Source of the DNA: Tahibacter amnicola
GTDB lineage: Bacteria; Pseudomonadota; Gammaproteobacteria; Xanthomonadales; Rhodanobacteraceae
Reading direction: 5' to 3'
Assembly (NCBI RefSeq): GCF_025398735.1
Contig: NZ_CP104694.1
Span: 361,501-425,500, forward strand
DNA: 64,000 bases
The notes beneath the pieces are model-generated. The model was not told where the DNA came from and searched no databases. It saw only the letters and a list, made by a program, of their open reading frames with translations. Within the stretch, counting starts at the first letter, position 1; each line of letters begins with the position of its first letter. Position numbers and translations under genes: made by a program. This document shows, in pieces, positions 52,535-62,403 of this stretch.

Positions 52535-53308
52535 CTAGTCTTGCGCCCTGTCCGCCAGCGCGGAAGTCGTCCGCCACTGCGTCACTGCCGACTGCACCCG
52601 CGCAAAGACGATCACCAGTTGCGCCCAGGCTTCGCGCGACAGGCCCGCCGGGCGACGGATGGCGCCGCTGCGGCGCGTACGCAGGGCGGGCCCGGCGAAG
52701 ACGATGCGATTGCCGTGATGGGCATCTTCGAGGGTGACCAGGACATCATCAAAGCTCTGGCGCAGGCGCGCGAGCATCAGCGGGGCGGATATGTCGTCAA
52801 CGTTGAGATTGGCCACCAGCGTGCCCTGCGGCGTGAGCGCGGCGCGGCAGGCGTCGAAGAAGGCCTGCGATTTCAGGCGCGCGGGAACACCGGTCGGGTC
52901 GTAGGCGTCGAGCAGCAGCGCGTCAAAGCACGCCGGCGCGGTGTGGACGAAATCGGCGCCATCGCCGTGGTGCACCGCCAGCCGGTCGTCATCCGGCGGA
53001 ACCAGGAACTGCTCGCGCAGGGCGATGACGTGGGGATTGTTCTCTATCACCGTGATGCGCGACTGCGGCAGGTGCCGGTGACAGAACTTCGCCAGCGAGC
53101 CGCCGCCCAGGCCCACCATGCCGATGTGGCCGGGTCGGTGCTGGAAATAGAGAAACCCCATCATCGTCCGCGTGTATTCCAGCTGCAGCGTGTCCGGCTC
53201 GCGGATCAGCATGCAGCTTTGCATCTCGTCGGCGGTGAAATGCAGCGCGCGAAGCTTGGCCGTCTGGCGGATGTAGGGGACGGCGTGGCGGGAAGGCTTG
53301 TCGCTCAT
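52535..53308 (-). CDS. Spermidine-synthase-like methyltransferase-fold protein
   Basis: A 257-residue protein with a nucleotide-type motif GMVGLGGGSLAKFC, an acidic strand end VIENNPHV, GDGADFV and LLLDAYDPTGVP. These are features of SpeE-like aminopropyltransferases. It lacks the N-terminal beta-sheet domain of true SpeE, so polyamine synthesis is not assured. Many such fused or short homologues are of unknown substrate. Confidence 0.68.
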   Translation of the reverse strand: MSDKPSRHAVPYIRQTAKLRALHFTADEMQSCMLIREPDTLQLEYTRTMMGFLYFQHRPGHIGMVGLGGGSLAKFCHRHLPQSRITVIENNPHVIALREQFLVPPDDDRLAVHHGDGADFVHTAPACFDALLLDAYDPTGVPARLKSQAFFDACRAALTPQGTLVANLNVDDISAPLMLARLRQSFDDVLVTLEDAHHGNRIVFAGPALRTRRSGAIRRPAGLSREAWAQLVIVFARVQSAVTQWRTTSALADRAQD

Positions 53309-53438
53309 CCGGAAAGACCATGGCGCACAGGGTGCGCAGGATGCCGGCGGCGTGACGCGGCGGCAAGCGGCGCACCGGGGGATTCGCGGAGGAATCCGCC
53401 CGGTACGCCGTTGCCGTCGCGTTCAATTCACGACGGAA

Positions 53439-56354
53439 TTACGGTTCGAAACCGTTGGCGAAGATGCCGTCGTTCTGCGACGAGCAGGACTGCACGCGGA
53501 TGTCGTCCACGTACCAGCCGTGCGGCGTGAAGCCGACCGAACCGTCGGTCGAGGTGCGGAAGCGCAGGCGCACCGTCTGGCCGGCGTAGCTGTTGAGATC
53601 AACCACGGCCTTCTTGTACGGACGCGTACCGCACCACACCTGCTTGCCCGAGGCCGGACCGTCGTTGGCCGCACCCGTGTACGGGTCGGTCAGCATGGCG
53701 GTGTTCGGCACCTGGGTCCAGGTGCTGCCGTCGTTGGTGGAGATCTCCAGGTAGCCGCCGTCCCAGCAACCGCCGGACGAGCGCGGTTCGAGATTCAGGT
53801 CGCTCTGGAAGCTCAGGGTCAGCGGGCTCTGGCCGGTCGGCAGCGTGATCGCCGGCGAGGTCAGCAGCTGGTCCGTGGTGTCTTCCTCGTCGACAGCCAG
53901 CCAGGACTTCGTGCCACCGAACGGACGTGCCGTGCTGACGCTCCAGTTGGCCGTGCCGGTCGCCGCGCTGGTGGTCCAGCCCGTCGTCGCACCTTCCACG
54001 TTCTCGGTGAACACCGCGTTGGTCGTCTGACCGACGGCGCAGTCACCCGGCAAGGTCAGCGTGCGGAAGCTGAAGACCTCGGAGTTGGTGCTGGTGCCAC
54101 AGATGTTCTGGCTGCGCACACGCCAGTAGTACTGCGTGCTGCCGGCCAGGCCGTTGACCGTGACGCTGGTACCGCCGGTCACGTTCTGGGTCGCCACGAT
54201 CGTGCTGAAGTTCGGGTCCGTCGACACTTCGACGATGTAGGACTTGGCCTGCGTGCTGGCCGTCCAGGTCAGGACCGGCGACACCGCAACGTTGGTCGCG
54301 TTGTTTGCCGGCACCGTCAGGGTCGGCACGGTGGGCGACTGGGTCGAGACGGCGACGCTGGCGTTGAGGAAGCGGGTGGTCGCACCCGACGTGCCGTTCA
54401 CGCCGATCGTATAGGCACCCGCAGCCGCGCTCTGCGCCACCGACATTGCCAGCGTGCTGGTGCCCGGCGGCGTCACCGTCGCCGGTGTGAAGTCACCGCT
54501 GAAACCAGGCGGCAGGGTGTTGGCAAAGCTCATCGCGACCGGGTCGGAGAAGCCCATGGTCGAACCGACCGACACGCTGATCGGCGACAGCGCCGCCGGT
54601 CCGCTCGCGGTGCAGACTTCCTGGGTGAGGTTGTTGCCGCTGACCGTGAAGGTCGGCGAACCGCAGGCGTCAAAGCGGAACGAGCTGATGCGCGTGCCCT
54701 TGCTGTTCGTGGGCATGTACAGGCCGGTGAACCAGAAGGTGCAGTTGTCGACCGGATCGACGTTGAGCTGGAAGTAGTCGCCCCAGCGCTCGTTCGAGTG
54801 GTTGCCGGTGCCGGCCACCAGGGTGGTTTCCGGCGTGGTCATCGTGCCGAGCGGATCATCGCTGCGACGTCCGACGTAGCGCAGGCTGGGGAACACCGCC
54901 GGCGACTGGCGCACCGCGCTGTAGGCCATGGCGATGTTGCCCGAGGAGTCCTGCGCAATGCCGGCCATCCAGCGATCGGTACCGTCCTGCGGCTGCGCGT
55001 TACCGGCGTAGGTGCCTTCCTGGTACAGCGTCCAGGGCTGGTTGATACCGCCCGTGCGGCGCAGCTCGAACCAGCGGATGCCGCCCGTGTCGTTGCCGTC
55101 GATGTCGGTCACCAGGTTGCCGACCAGACTCTCGTGCGTACCGAAATTGCGGTAGGCCAGGCGATTCATGATCGGCTCGCGCAGCGGATCGAGCAGCTGA
55201 CCGCTCGGCTGCGGGAAGGCTTCGAACGCCGTCAGGCCGTTGAGGTTGGAGCTGAACTCGGCGACCGGAATCGAGACCGGGCCGGTCAGAACCGTATTGG
55301 CCGGCGTCGTGAAATCCGGCTTGAGGTGCCACAGTTCCAGGAAGTCCTGGTTCGGGTTGTTCGAACCGGCGTTGTGCGACTCGTCGTCGCGATGACGCAG
55401 GAAGATACCCGGCGCGCCGGCGGGCGGAGCGTCGATGCCGTCGTGATCCGCCGGCGTGGTCATCTGGAAGCCGAAGCCGCTCAGGTTCGGGACCGTCACG
55501 CGCTGGAACGTTGCCGGCTCGCCGGCCAGCATCTTGGCGCGATCCATCACGTAGAACGGACGCTGGCCGGAGGTGCCGCCTTCGTTCGCACCCACGTAGT
55601 AGGCGTCGGGCCACACGCCGTACTTCGGGTAGTCCGGGAACGCAGGCATCGTGAAGGTGTAGCGATGCCAGGTGACGCTGGGCGCTTCCAGGTCGTCGGT
55701 GCTGCTCACATACACGCACAGCGAACGGCCGGCCTGGGTGGAGAATTCGGTCAGCACCCAGCGGTTGGCCAGCTGGTCGAACAGGACGATCGGATCACCC
55801 AGGCCGCTGGCGCAGGCGCCCGTACCGCCGAGCGAGGTCATGGTGATGCTGTTGACCAGGCTGCCGTCAGACTTGCGGTAGATACGCACCTGCGAACCGC
55901 CGGCCGCATTGACGGCCTGCACGAAATGACGCGTGCCCACGTCGCCCGAGGGATCCGGCGGCGACGCCTGCGAAGTGCTGCCGTCGATGTTGATGATCGG
56001 CGTGGTGAAGCCGCCGCTTCCGCGCAGCGCCTGCTCGAACTGCAGCGGCACCAGCGGATCGGCGGAAGAGACCGGATTGACCGGCTCGGGGATGACATTG
56101 GACACCTCTTCCCAATGCCGGCGTGGAATCTCGACCAGCGAATCGCCCGGCTGCCATTCACGGACAGTCGGCAATTCGGCCATGTTCACGGTAAAGGTTT
56201 CGGGCGTTGACACGCCCAGCAATTGCGCGCCGCGGCGCTCCTTGATTCCCTGGCTGTTGACCGATTCGACCGGCTTATACGGTGCATCGGCTGCCTGCGC
56301 ACCGGCGAATACACCGGCCAACGCCACCCACATCATCGTTCTTGCGACTTTCAC
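53439..56354 (-). CDS. Large secreted protein with fibronectin-III domain and IFANGFEP tail
   Basis: A 971-residue protein starting at a GTG (56354) with signal peptide (cleavage after about residue 21). The N-terminal half (to about 560) looks like a beta-propeller or exo-sialidase-like region (QASPPDPSGDVGTRHFVQAV, TWHRYTFTMP, ERWGDYFQLNVDP). It is followed by an Ig-like segment and a fibronectin type III domain (PANNATNVAVSPVLTWTAST, YYWRVRSQN). A jelly-roll-type C-terminal domain (ENVEGATTGWTTS) follows, ending in DGIFANGFEP. The short tail motif recurs in Xanthomonadales secreted proteins; I treat it as a candidate sorting signal. Function unknown, possibly an exported hydrolase or adhesin. 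Confidence 0.72.
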   Translation of the reverse strand: MKVARTMMWVALAGVFAGAQAADAPYKPVESVNSQGIKERRGAQLLGVSTPETFTVNMAELPTVREWQPGDSLVEIPRRHWEEVSNVIPEPVNPVSSADPLVPLQFEQALRGSGGFTTPIINIDGSTSQASPPDPSGDVGTRHFVQAVNAAGGSQVRIYRKSDGSLVNSITMTSLGGTGACASGLGDPIVLFDQLANRWVLTEFSTQAGRSLCVYVSSTDDLEAPSVTWHRYTFTMPAFPDYPKYGVWPDAYYVGANEGGTSGQRPFYVMDRAKMLAGEPATFQRVTVPNLSGFGFQMTTPADHDGIDAPPAGAPGIFLRHRDDESHNAGSNNPNQDFLELWHLKPDFTTPANTVLTGPVSIPVAEFSSNLNGLTAFEAFPQPSGQLLDPLREPIMNRLAYRNFGTHESLVGNLVTDIDGNDTGGIRWFELRRTGGINQPWTLYQEGTYAGNAQPQDGTDRWMAGIAQDSSGNIAMAYSAVRQSPAVFPSLRYVGRRSDDPLGTMTTPETTLVAGTGNHSNERWGDYFQLNVDPVDNCTFWFTGLYMPTNSKGTRISSFRFDACGSPTFTVSGNNLTQEVCTASGPAALSPISVSVGSTMGFSDPVAMSFANTLPPGFSGDFTPATVTPPGTSTLAMSVAQSAAAGAYTIGVNGTSGATTRFLNASVAVSTQSPTVPTLTVPANNATNVAVSPVLTWTASTQAKSYIVEVSTDPNFSTIVATQNVTGGTSVTVNGLAGSTQYYWRVRSQNICGTSTNSEVFSFRTLTLPGDCAVGQTTNAVFTENVEGATTGWTTSAATGTANWSVSTARPFGGTKSWLAVDEEDTTDQLLTSPAITLPTGQSPLTLSFQSDLNLEPRSSGGCWDGGYLEISTNDGSTWTQVPNTAMLTDPYTGAANDGPASGKQVWCGTRPYKKAVVDLNSYAGQTVRLRFRTSTDGSVGFTPHGWYVDDIRVQSCSSQNDGIFANGFEP

Positions 56355-56547
56355 TAGACGACCCCGCCCACGTTCGATCCGCGTCCCACAGTCCTTGCAG
56401 TCGCGCAAACTTACGACGCCACCATCCGGATGGCGGCGCTACTGATTTCCCCTGACTGGCCGCCGGAGACGACGGCGAACCACCGCATGGGCCTGGCCGA
56501 CGCGGTGGATTGGCGTTCATACCACAGTCAGGGGCTTTTGGAACGAG

Positions 56548-57435
56548 TTATGGTCCGCTTTTAGGCGGATTGGGCCCAGTCTTGGCGACGAGTGGTCTAA
56601 CTTCGGGGGTGTAGTCGTACGGAGCCAGGTGGATATCACCGCTCTGACTGTCCAACTGGATGTGCTGGGAACCACGACCGGCCTTGAAATGCCCTTCGGT
56701 GCGGCCATCCGGCGCCTGGCGCATTTCCAGCGACACCGGACCGGTGAAGCGGCCCCTGGTGCGGGCTACCAGATCGATATCACCACGCACCGGCACTTCC
56801 ATCACAATGTTGCCGGTGCGGGTTGCGCCGCGCAGCGGCCGTTGCCATTTGGCCGTAACCGGGAAAAGGCTGAGTTGGCCGCTATCGGTTTGCACATCCA
56901 TGGAGCCGGCACCGGCCGCCACGAGGCTGCCCTCGCGCGTGCGGGCGACCAGCTCGTTGTTGACCCGGCGCACCTGGACGTCGCCGTAGGTCGTGGTCAC
57001 GTGCAGCTCCGGCCCTGCCGGCACGAAGACGCCCAGGTCCACACGGCCTTTGCGGAATCCCTTGACCAGCCGATCCGCGCCGCCGTTTCGGTCGGAGGCA
57101 TACGCCACCCTCAGGACTGCCTCGTCACCCTCGACCGCCAGGTGGATCTGGGGTTCTTCGGGTTTCTCGCCGATCCGCTGAATCGTTTCATAGACGCCCA
57201 GCACCGGTTTCTCCACCGGCTTGATCGTCACGCTGCCGTGCGGATTGTCGATGCGGATCCGCACGACGCCAGCCGGCACCGCCAGATCACGCCGGACATG
57301 CTCGACGGTATAGGGCGGTACCGGCGCGTCGGCCGGTGCGGGTTCCCGCCGGGTCGCCGGCGGCGAACAGGCAGTCAGGAAAATCGCGAAGAGCGCCGGA
57401 ATGCAACCGGCGTAGCGGATGGAGCGGTTCTGCAT
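56548..57435 (-). CDS. Lipoprotein with DUF4097-like beta-repeat domain
   Basis: A 295-residue protein with a lipobox in [13 protein letters not shown] (Cys23) and a repetitive beta region ([55 protein letters not shown]). This suits the DUF4097/DUF4098 beta-solenoid family of putative adhesins. Divergent from fbp across 132 bases. No function is known. Confidence 0.68.
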   Translation of the reverse strand: MQNRSIRYAGCIPALFAIFLTACSPPATRREPAPADAPVPPYTVEHVRRDLAVPAGVVRIRIDNPHGSVTIKPVEKPVLGVYETIQRIGEKPEEPQIHLAVEGDEAVLRVAYASDRNGGADRLVKGFRKGRVDLGVFVPAGPELHVTTTYGDVQVRRVNNELVARTREGSLVAAGAGSMDVQTDSGQLSLFPVTAKWQRPLRGATRTGNIVMEVPVRGDIDLVARTRGRFTGPVSLEMRQAPDGRTEGHFKAGRGSQHIQLDSQSGDIHLAPYDYTPEVRPLVAKTGPNPPKSGP

Positions 57436-57567
57436 GGGGATTCTGCCGAGGTACCTGCTTCCTGTGATGGTAACCCGCCACCGCCATCGGACGGAGCAGC
57501 CCCCGCCATAGACGCGCGCGGGGACGAGCGGGACAATGGCGAATTCGCCTTTCGTCGCCGAGCCGCC

Positions 57568-58593
57568 ATGTCCGAAACGTCCCCGATCTCCCTGACGCGT
57601 TTTCTGATCGAAGAACAGCGCGCCCACCAGCACCTGAACGCCGACCTGCGCCTGCTGATCGAGGTGGTGGCGCGCGCCTGCAAGTCGATCTCCATCGCCG
57701 TGGGCAAGGGCGACCTGGGTGGCGTTCTGGGTGATGCGGGCACCGGCAACGTGCAGGGCGAGGCGCAGAAGAAGCTCGACGTGCTGTCCAACGAAATTCT
57801 CCTGGAAGCCAACGCCTGGGGCGGCCACCTGGCCGGTTGCGCATCGGAAGAGATGGACGATCCGCATCCCATTCCGGATGCGTATCCGAAGGGCAATTTC
57901 CTCTTGCTGTTCGATCCGCTGGACGGTTCGTCGAACATCGACGTGAACATCTCGGTCGGCACGATTTTCTCGGTGCTCAAATGCCCGGATGGCGTGACCA
58001 ATCCCAGCGCCGAGCATTTCCTGCAACCCGGAACGATGCAGGTCGCGGCAGGCTATACGGTCTATGGTCCGAGCACCCTGCTCGTGCTGACCCTGGGCCA
58101 CGGCACGCACGTCTTTACCCTCGACCGCGAGCTGGGCAGCTTCACGCTGACGCGCCGCAATGTGCAGATTCCCCCTGACACCCGGGAATTTGCGATCAAC
58201 ATGTCGAACCAGCGCCACTGGGAAGCGCCGATGCAGGGCTATGTGGAAGAGCTCCTGGCCGGCAAGACCGGTCCGCGTGGCAAGGATTTCAACATGCGCT
58301 GGGTCGCCTCGATGGTGGCCGACGTGCACCGTATCCTGACCCGCGGCGGTATCTTCATTTATCCCTGGGACAAGAAGGATGCCGGCAAACCGGGCAAGTT
58401 GCGCCTCATGTACGAGGCCAATCCGATGGCGTTCATCGTCGAACAGGCCGGCGGCGCCGCCACCACCGGGCGTGACCGCATCATGGAAGTCGGCCCGACC
58501 GCGCTGCACCAGCGGGTGCCGGTATTCCTGGGCTCGCGCAACGAAGTGGCCTACGTCACCGAGTTCCACCGCAACCACGACCGCAAGGCCTGA
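57568..58593 (+). CDS. fbp: Fructose-1,6-bisphosphatase class I
   Basis: A 341-residue enzyme of gluconeogenesis. Metal and phosphate residues are intact: SEEMDD at 93-98 and [11 protein letters not shown] at 115-125. [20 protein letters not shown] lies near the substrate site. Length is normal for the class. ATG at 57568 follows an AGCCGCC context. Confidence 0.93.
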   Translation: MSETSPISLTRFLIEEQRAHQHLNADLRLLIEVVARACKSISIAVGKGDLGGVLGDAGTGNVQGEAQKKLDVLSNEILLEANAWGGHLAGCASEEMDDPHPIPDAYPKGNFLLLFDPLDGSSNIDVNISVGTIFSVLKCPDGVTNPSAEHFLQPGTMQVAAGYTVYGPSTLLVLTLGHGTHVFTLDRELGSFTLTRRNVQIPPDTREFAINMSNQRHWEAPMQGYVEELLAGKTGPRGKDFNMRWVASMVADVHRILTRGGIFIYPWDKKDAGKPGKLRLMYEANPMAFIVEQAGGAATTGRDRIMEVGPTALHQRVPVFLGSRNEVAYVTEFHRNHDRKA

Positions 58594-58613
58594 GGTCACC
58601 GCCAGGAACGCCC

Positions 58614-59324
58614 ATGCATCCGGATTTCATCGAGGTGTACGACAAGGTGCTGGATCCGGCGATCTGCCGGACGCTTATCCAGCGCTTCGAATCCAGCGGC
58701 CAGGCCCAGCGCGGCGAAACCGGCAGCGGCCTCAACCTGGAGATGAAGGACAGCTGGGATATCCGCATCAGCGAGCGGCCCGAGTGGAACGACGTCAATC
58801 AGCGCCTCAACCAGACGGTACTGACGGGCTTCAAGAGCTACCTGCGCAAGTACGCGCACGCCGCGCTCGCGCCGCTGCAGCTGAAGATGCCGGACCCGGC
58901 AACCGGCCAGCTCGTATCCATCGACGCCGCCGCCATTGCCGCGATGGACGACCGCACACTGGGCGCGATCGTGATGAAGATCTTCCGCCCCGGAAGTATC
59001 AATATCCAGAAATACAATTCCGACCAGGGCGGCTATCCCTATTGGCATTGCGAGCTGTATCCCAAGGCCGACAACGGCGAAACACTGCACCGCGTGGTAT
59101 TGTGGACGATCTACCTCAACGACGCATTCGAAGAGGGCGAGACCGAGTTCCTCTACCAGGAACGCAAGATCAAGCCCACCACCGGCTCGCTGCTGATCGC
59201 GCCCACCGCCTTCACCCACACCCACCGCGGCAACCGCCCCAAAGGCGGCGACAAATACATCGCGACCAGCTGGATCCTGTTCAATCGCGCTGAAGTCTTG
59301 TACGGCGCACCGCCAGCGCGGTAA
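58614..59324 (+). CDS. 2-oxoglutarate/Fe(II) oxygenase, prolyl-4-hydroxylase type
   Basis: A 236-residue oxygenase. The iron site would be His145 and Glu147 (YWHCELYP; Glu where Asp is usual) and His204 in FTHTHRGNRP, with Lys214 in the 2-oxoglutarate position ten residues later. VVLWTIYLNDAFEEGETEF is the core beta region. Substrate unknown. Twenty bases after fbp, so possibly co-transcribed. Confidence 0.72.
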   Translation: MHPDFIEVYDKVLDPAICRTLIQRFESSGQAQRGETGSGLNLEMKDSWDIRISERPEWNDVNQRLNQTVLTGFKSYLRKYAHAALAPLQLKMPDPATGQLVSIDAAAIAAMDDRTLGAIVMKIFRPGSINIQKYNSDQGGYPYWHCELYPKADNGETLHRVVLWTIYLNDAFEEGETEFLYQERKIKPTTGSLLIAPTAFTHTHRGNRPKGGDKYIATSWILFNRAEVLYGAPPAR

Positions 59325-59704
59325 GACCGTCGCAGCCCAGCCCCGTTGCGCGCCTGCAGTTGCCTCTGCGCGCAGGATGCGCGCCGCTCTTGCCGGCGCC
59401 CCATGCGGGTCGGCAATCCCGTGGAGGACCAGCCGCCGAAGGCGGTCACGCACACGGATGTGCGCAAGTTTGATGCAGGGCCAGGATGCCCTTTCGTCAA
59501 ACCCCGGAACGCGATTGCGCAGTTTTCGGCCAACGGATGGCCGAAAGCCGACCAGCCTGGGGTGTACTTTCTTCCGCTCTTCTTTATACACGTAAAGAAA
59601 CGTAAGCCGACTGGCCGCGGGACAGGCGAAACGCTCTTGCTCTTCGAGAACCGCCTACCTATCGACGTTACAGAATCAATAGCGCCCGCCTGGCACCCCC
59701 AGGC
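59325..59704. other. Non-coding interval, possible dispersed repeat
   Basis: About 380 bases without a credible gene. Positions 59,340-59,600 have an abrupt composition with an A/T-rich CTTCTTTATACACGTAAAG part (near 59,579), a GGATG/GGCCG dyad (AACGGATGGCCG) and weak coding potential on both strands. This is what interspersed repeats in related genomes often look like, but with one copy here I cannot confirm it. Confidence 0.3.
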
Positions 59705-60373
59705 CTACCTGAACGTCACCACTTTCTCAAACCCCAACCGCTCGATCGGCGGCACCCGGCAATCGTCCTCCGGATAGCCCACCACCATCAGCAGGTATGG
59801 CATCTCGTTCCTGGGCCGGTCCAGCAGTTCATTCAAGAAGCCCATCGGGCTGGGCGTATGCGTCAACGTTGCGAGCCCCGCGTGATGCAACGCGGCGATG
59901 AGTAGACCGCAGGCGATGCCGACGGACTCCAGCGGGTAGTAGCGCTTGGCCTTGTTGCCGCATTCGTCGAATCCGAACCGCTCGTAGAAGACGGCGATCA
60001 ACCAGGGCGCCGTTTCCAGGAAGGGTTTTTCGGCGTTGGTGGCCAGGGGCTCCAGCGCGCGTTTCCATTCGTCCGGGGCACGATGGCCGTAGAACTCGCG
60101 TTCCTCGGCTTCGGCGGCATCGCGGATCTGGCGCTTGAGCGCCGGATCGGAAACCGCGACAAATCGCCAGGGTTGCTGGTTGGCGCCGCTCGGCGCCGAA
60201 ACCGCGGCGCGAAGACACTGCGCGATGATCTCCTGCGGAACAGGACGCGGTGAGAAATCACGCATCGTGCGACGCCGTGCGGCTTCGGCGGCAAATTCTT
60301 CCGCCCGGCGCAGCATTTCGTCCTCGGGATAGGAGCGATAGTCGGACCACGGGACGTACGACGGGTGTGACAT
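59705..60373 (-). CDS. Nitroreductase-family FMN oxidoreductase
   Basis: A 222-residue protein with the nitroreductase signature [36 protein letters not shown] and a C-terminal [18 protein letters not shown] plus [11 protein letters not shown]-binding residues at the Arg-rich start and the SGANQQPW loop are conserved. Substrate unknown. Lies 77 bases after the radical SAM gene on the same strand. Confidence 0.85.
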   Translation of the reverse strand: MSHPSYVPWSDYRSYPEDEMLRRAEEFAAEAARRRTMRDFSPRPVPQEIIAQCLRAAVSAPSGANQQPWRFVAVSDPALKRQIRDAAEAEEREFYGHRAPDEWKRALEPLATNAEKPFLETAPWLIAVFYERFGFDECGNKAKRYYPLESVGIACGLLIAALHHAGLATLTHTPSPMGFLNELLDRPRNEMPYLLMVVGYPEDDCRVPPIERLGFEKVVTFR

Positions 60374-60449
60374 TGCGGCCCTCGATCCTGGCAACTGGCG
60401 ACGCTCAACAATAACCGAGCCCTCCCAGGGGCGATACAGCCCCAACACG

Positions 60450-61535
60450 TCAGAAGAGCTCCCCCTGTGCCGATGGCGGCCGCGGCGGTGAGAAGGCGGT
60501 GGTGTCCAGATCACCGACGGCGCGCGCGCCGATTCCGTAGCGCCGGCACGCCAGGTAGAACCGCTGGCGGATCAGTTCCGCAAACGTGCCTTCGCCGCGC
60601 ATGCGGAATCCAAAACGCGGCTCGTTGAGCTCACCGCCGCGGATCTGGCGGAGGATACCCAGCACGTGTGCCGCCCGGTCCGGCTGGTGCGTCGCCAGCC
60701 ATTCCTCGAAGAGCTGCTTGAGCTCATAGGGAAGGCGAAGCAGCGTGTAGCCGGCCGTTGGCGCACCGGCCTGCGCGGCCCGCTCGAGGATGCCCTCGAT
60801 GTCGTGATCGGTCAGCGCCGGAATGATCGGCGCTACCAGGACACTGCAGGGAACGCCCGCGGCGTTGAGTGTGGCGATTGCCCCCAGCCGCCTGTGCGGC
60901 GCGCTGGCGCGCGGCTCCAGCCGGCTCGACAGGCGATTGTCGAGCGAGGTGACGGAAATGAACACATGTACCAGGCGTTGCGCAGCCATCGGCGCGAGCA
61001 GGTCGATATCGCGCTCGACCAGCGCGTTCTTGGTGATGATGGTGCAGGGATGGCGATGCGCCAGCAGCACCTCGAGCACTGCACGCGTGATGCGGTAGCG
61101 TCGCTCGATCGGCTGGTAGGGATCGGTGTTGGCCCCCAGGTTGATCGGCGTGCAGCGGTAATTCTTCCTGGCCAGCTCCACGCGCAGCACGTCGGCGGCA
61201 TTGGTCTTGGCGAACAGGCGGGTTTCGAAATCCAGCCCCGGCGACAGGTTGAGGTAGGCGTGGGACGGCCGCGCGTAGCAGTAGGCGCACCCGTGCTCGC
61301 AGCCGCGGTAGGCGTTGAGCGAGGCGGTGAACGGGACGTCCGGCGACTGGTTCCGCGTGATCACGTGGCGCGCGCGTTCCTCGGTCACTACGGTGGCCGG
61401 CGGCGACGCGGGTTCGCCGTCGCGGTACCAGCCGTCGTCTTCCGCCTCGCGCCGGGTGGTTTCGAAGCGCCCCTCGGGACGACTGCTGCTGCCACGGCCC
61501 TTGATGCGGATCGGTGGCACGGTGGGATCAGGCAT
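60450..61535 (-). CDS. Radical SAM protein, PA0069 family
   Basis: A 361-residue protein with the radical SAM cluster motif in [14 protein letters not shown] (Cys79, Cys83, Cys86), preceded by TASLNAYRG and followed by [13 protein letters not shown] and FISVTSLD. This is the PA0069/SplB-like radical SAM family with no assigned reaction. An ATG at 61535 is used; a GTG at 61544 is possible. Confidence 0.83.
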   Translation of the reverse strand: MPDPTVPPIRIKGRGSSSRPEGRFETTRREAEDDGWYRDGEPASPPATVVTEERARHVITRNQSPDVPFTASLNAYRGCEHGCAYCYARPSHAYLNLSPGLDFETRLFAKTNAADVLRVELARKNYRCTPINLGANTDPYQPIERRYRITRAVLEVLLAHRHPCTIITKNALVERDIDLLAPMAAQRLVHVFISVTSLDNRLSSRLEPRASAPHRRLGAIATLNAAGVPCSVLVAPIIPALTDHDIEGILERAAQAGAPTAGYTLLRLPYELKQLFEEWLATHQPDRAAHVLGILRQIRGGELNEPRFGFRMRGEGTFAELIRQRFYLACRRYGIGARAVGDLDTTAFSPPRPPSAQGELF

Positions 61536-61752
61536 GACGGGCACAGGGACGGTGCGATCGGGCGCGGCGCGCCACCATGCTACTGCGGCGTCGCAATGGC
61601 TGCGACGGCACGTGGGGCCACGCGCCGAGCGGTATCAGTCCGGGGTGTCGCGGTGGACCGGACAAGCGGTCGTGCATGCCGCGCCTGGCGCCGGAAGCCT
61701 GCGCTATGATGCCGGCGTGTCGTCGGCCTGGGTGCCAGGGCGGAGGTAAGCC

Positions 61753-62043
61753 ATGCGTTTCGTCTGGTTGGTTGTTTCAGTGTTGGCGTTTATTTTTTGC
61801 TATGCGGCTTCCACACCGGGACTGCTCGCCATTGGCCTCCTGGTCGGATTCGGCAGCATGTTCTGTGCGGTGCTGGCATTCGCTGCCGCACGTATCGAGT
61901 CAACGTCGCGTCCGGATTCGGCGCTGCTGACGCCCGAAGTCCTGGCCGAAGCCACCGAGCGCGCCAAGCGCCAGCGCGCCGCTGCACAGCCAGTACCGGT
62001 GGCCCGTCCGGTGATTCCGCAGCAGCCGCGCGAGCAACCCTGA
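61753..62043 (+). CDS. Small membrane protein
   Basis: A 96-residue protein with two hydrophobic segments (about residues 3-20 and 24-48) and a Gln/Pro/Ala-rich cytoplasmic tail. Unknown family. GGAGG four bases before the ATG (61744-61748) supports the start. Confidence 0.6.
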   Translation: MRFVWLVVSVLAFIFCYAASTPGLLAIGLLVGFGSMFCAVLAFAAARIESTSRPDSALLTPEVLAEATERAKRQRAAAQPVPVARPVIPQQPREQP

Positions 62044-62133
62044 TCGCCTCTCTGGTGGAACGGGACTCCACCGGCCGCGGTCCTGATCGTTGCTCTGATC
62101 GAAGATCGCCGTTGATTCCGGACCTGCCACGCC

Positions 62134-62403
62134 ATGCCCGTTGAAGCGCTGCTCATCACCGTTCTTGTCGGTATCGCCAGCGGCTGGCTGGTTACGCGCT
62201 ATCGCCGCGGTCGCGGCTTCGGCCTGCTCGGCAATATCGTCGCCGGTATTCTCGGTGCTTTTGCCGGCGGTTACGGCCTGCGGCGACTGGGCCTGGGCAT
62301 CGCCGACAGCCTGGCCGGCGCGGGCGCCGAGGCCGCCATCGGCGCCCTGCTCGTCGCCGTACTGGCCGGCCTGGTGAAGCGGCCGACGCGCCCGCTCAGT
62401 TGA
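62134..62403 (+). CDS. GlsB/YeaQ/YmgE-type small membrane protein
   Basis: An 89-residue Gly-rich protein with three hydrophobic segments and the family-like layout: LLITVLVGIASGWLVTRY, then GFGLLGNIVAGILGAFAGGY, then AAIGALLVAVLAGLV. Such proteins are stress-associated transglycosylase-associated membrane proteins of unknown activity. Its stop overlaps the convergent transporter's last codons. Confidence 0.72.
   Translation: MPVEALLITVLVGIASGWLVTRYRRGRGFGLLGNIVAGILGAFAGGYGLRRLGLGIADSLAGAGAEAAIGALLVAVLAGLVKRPTRPLS

Noticed and set aside
53298-56210. A 970-codon open frame opposite the large secreted protein
   Set aside because: Antisense frame of a GC-rich gene with Arg/Gly/His-rich unstructured translation, no domain and no ribosome site.
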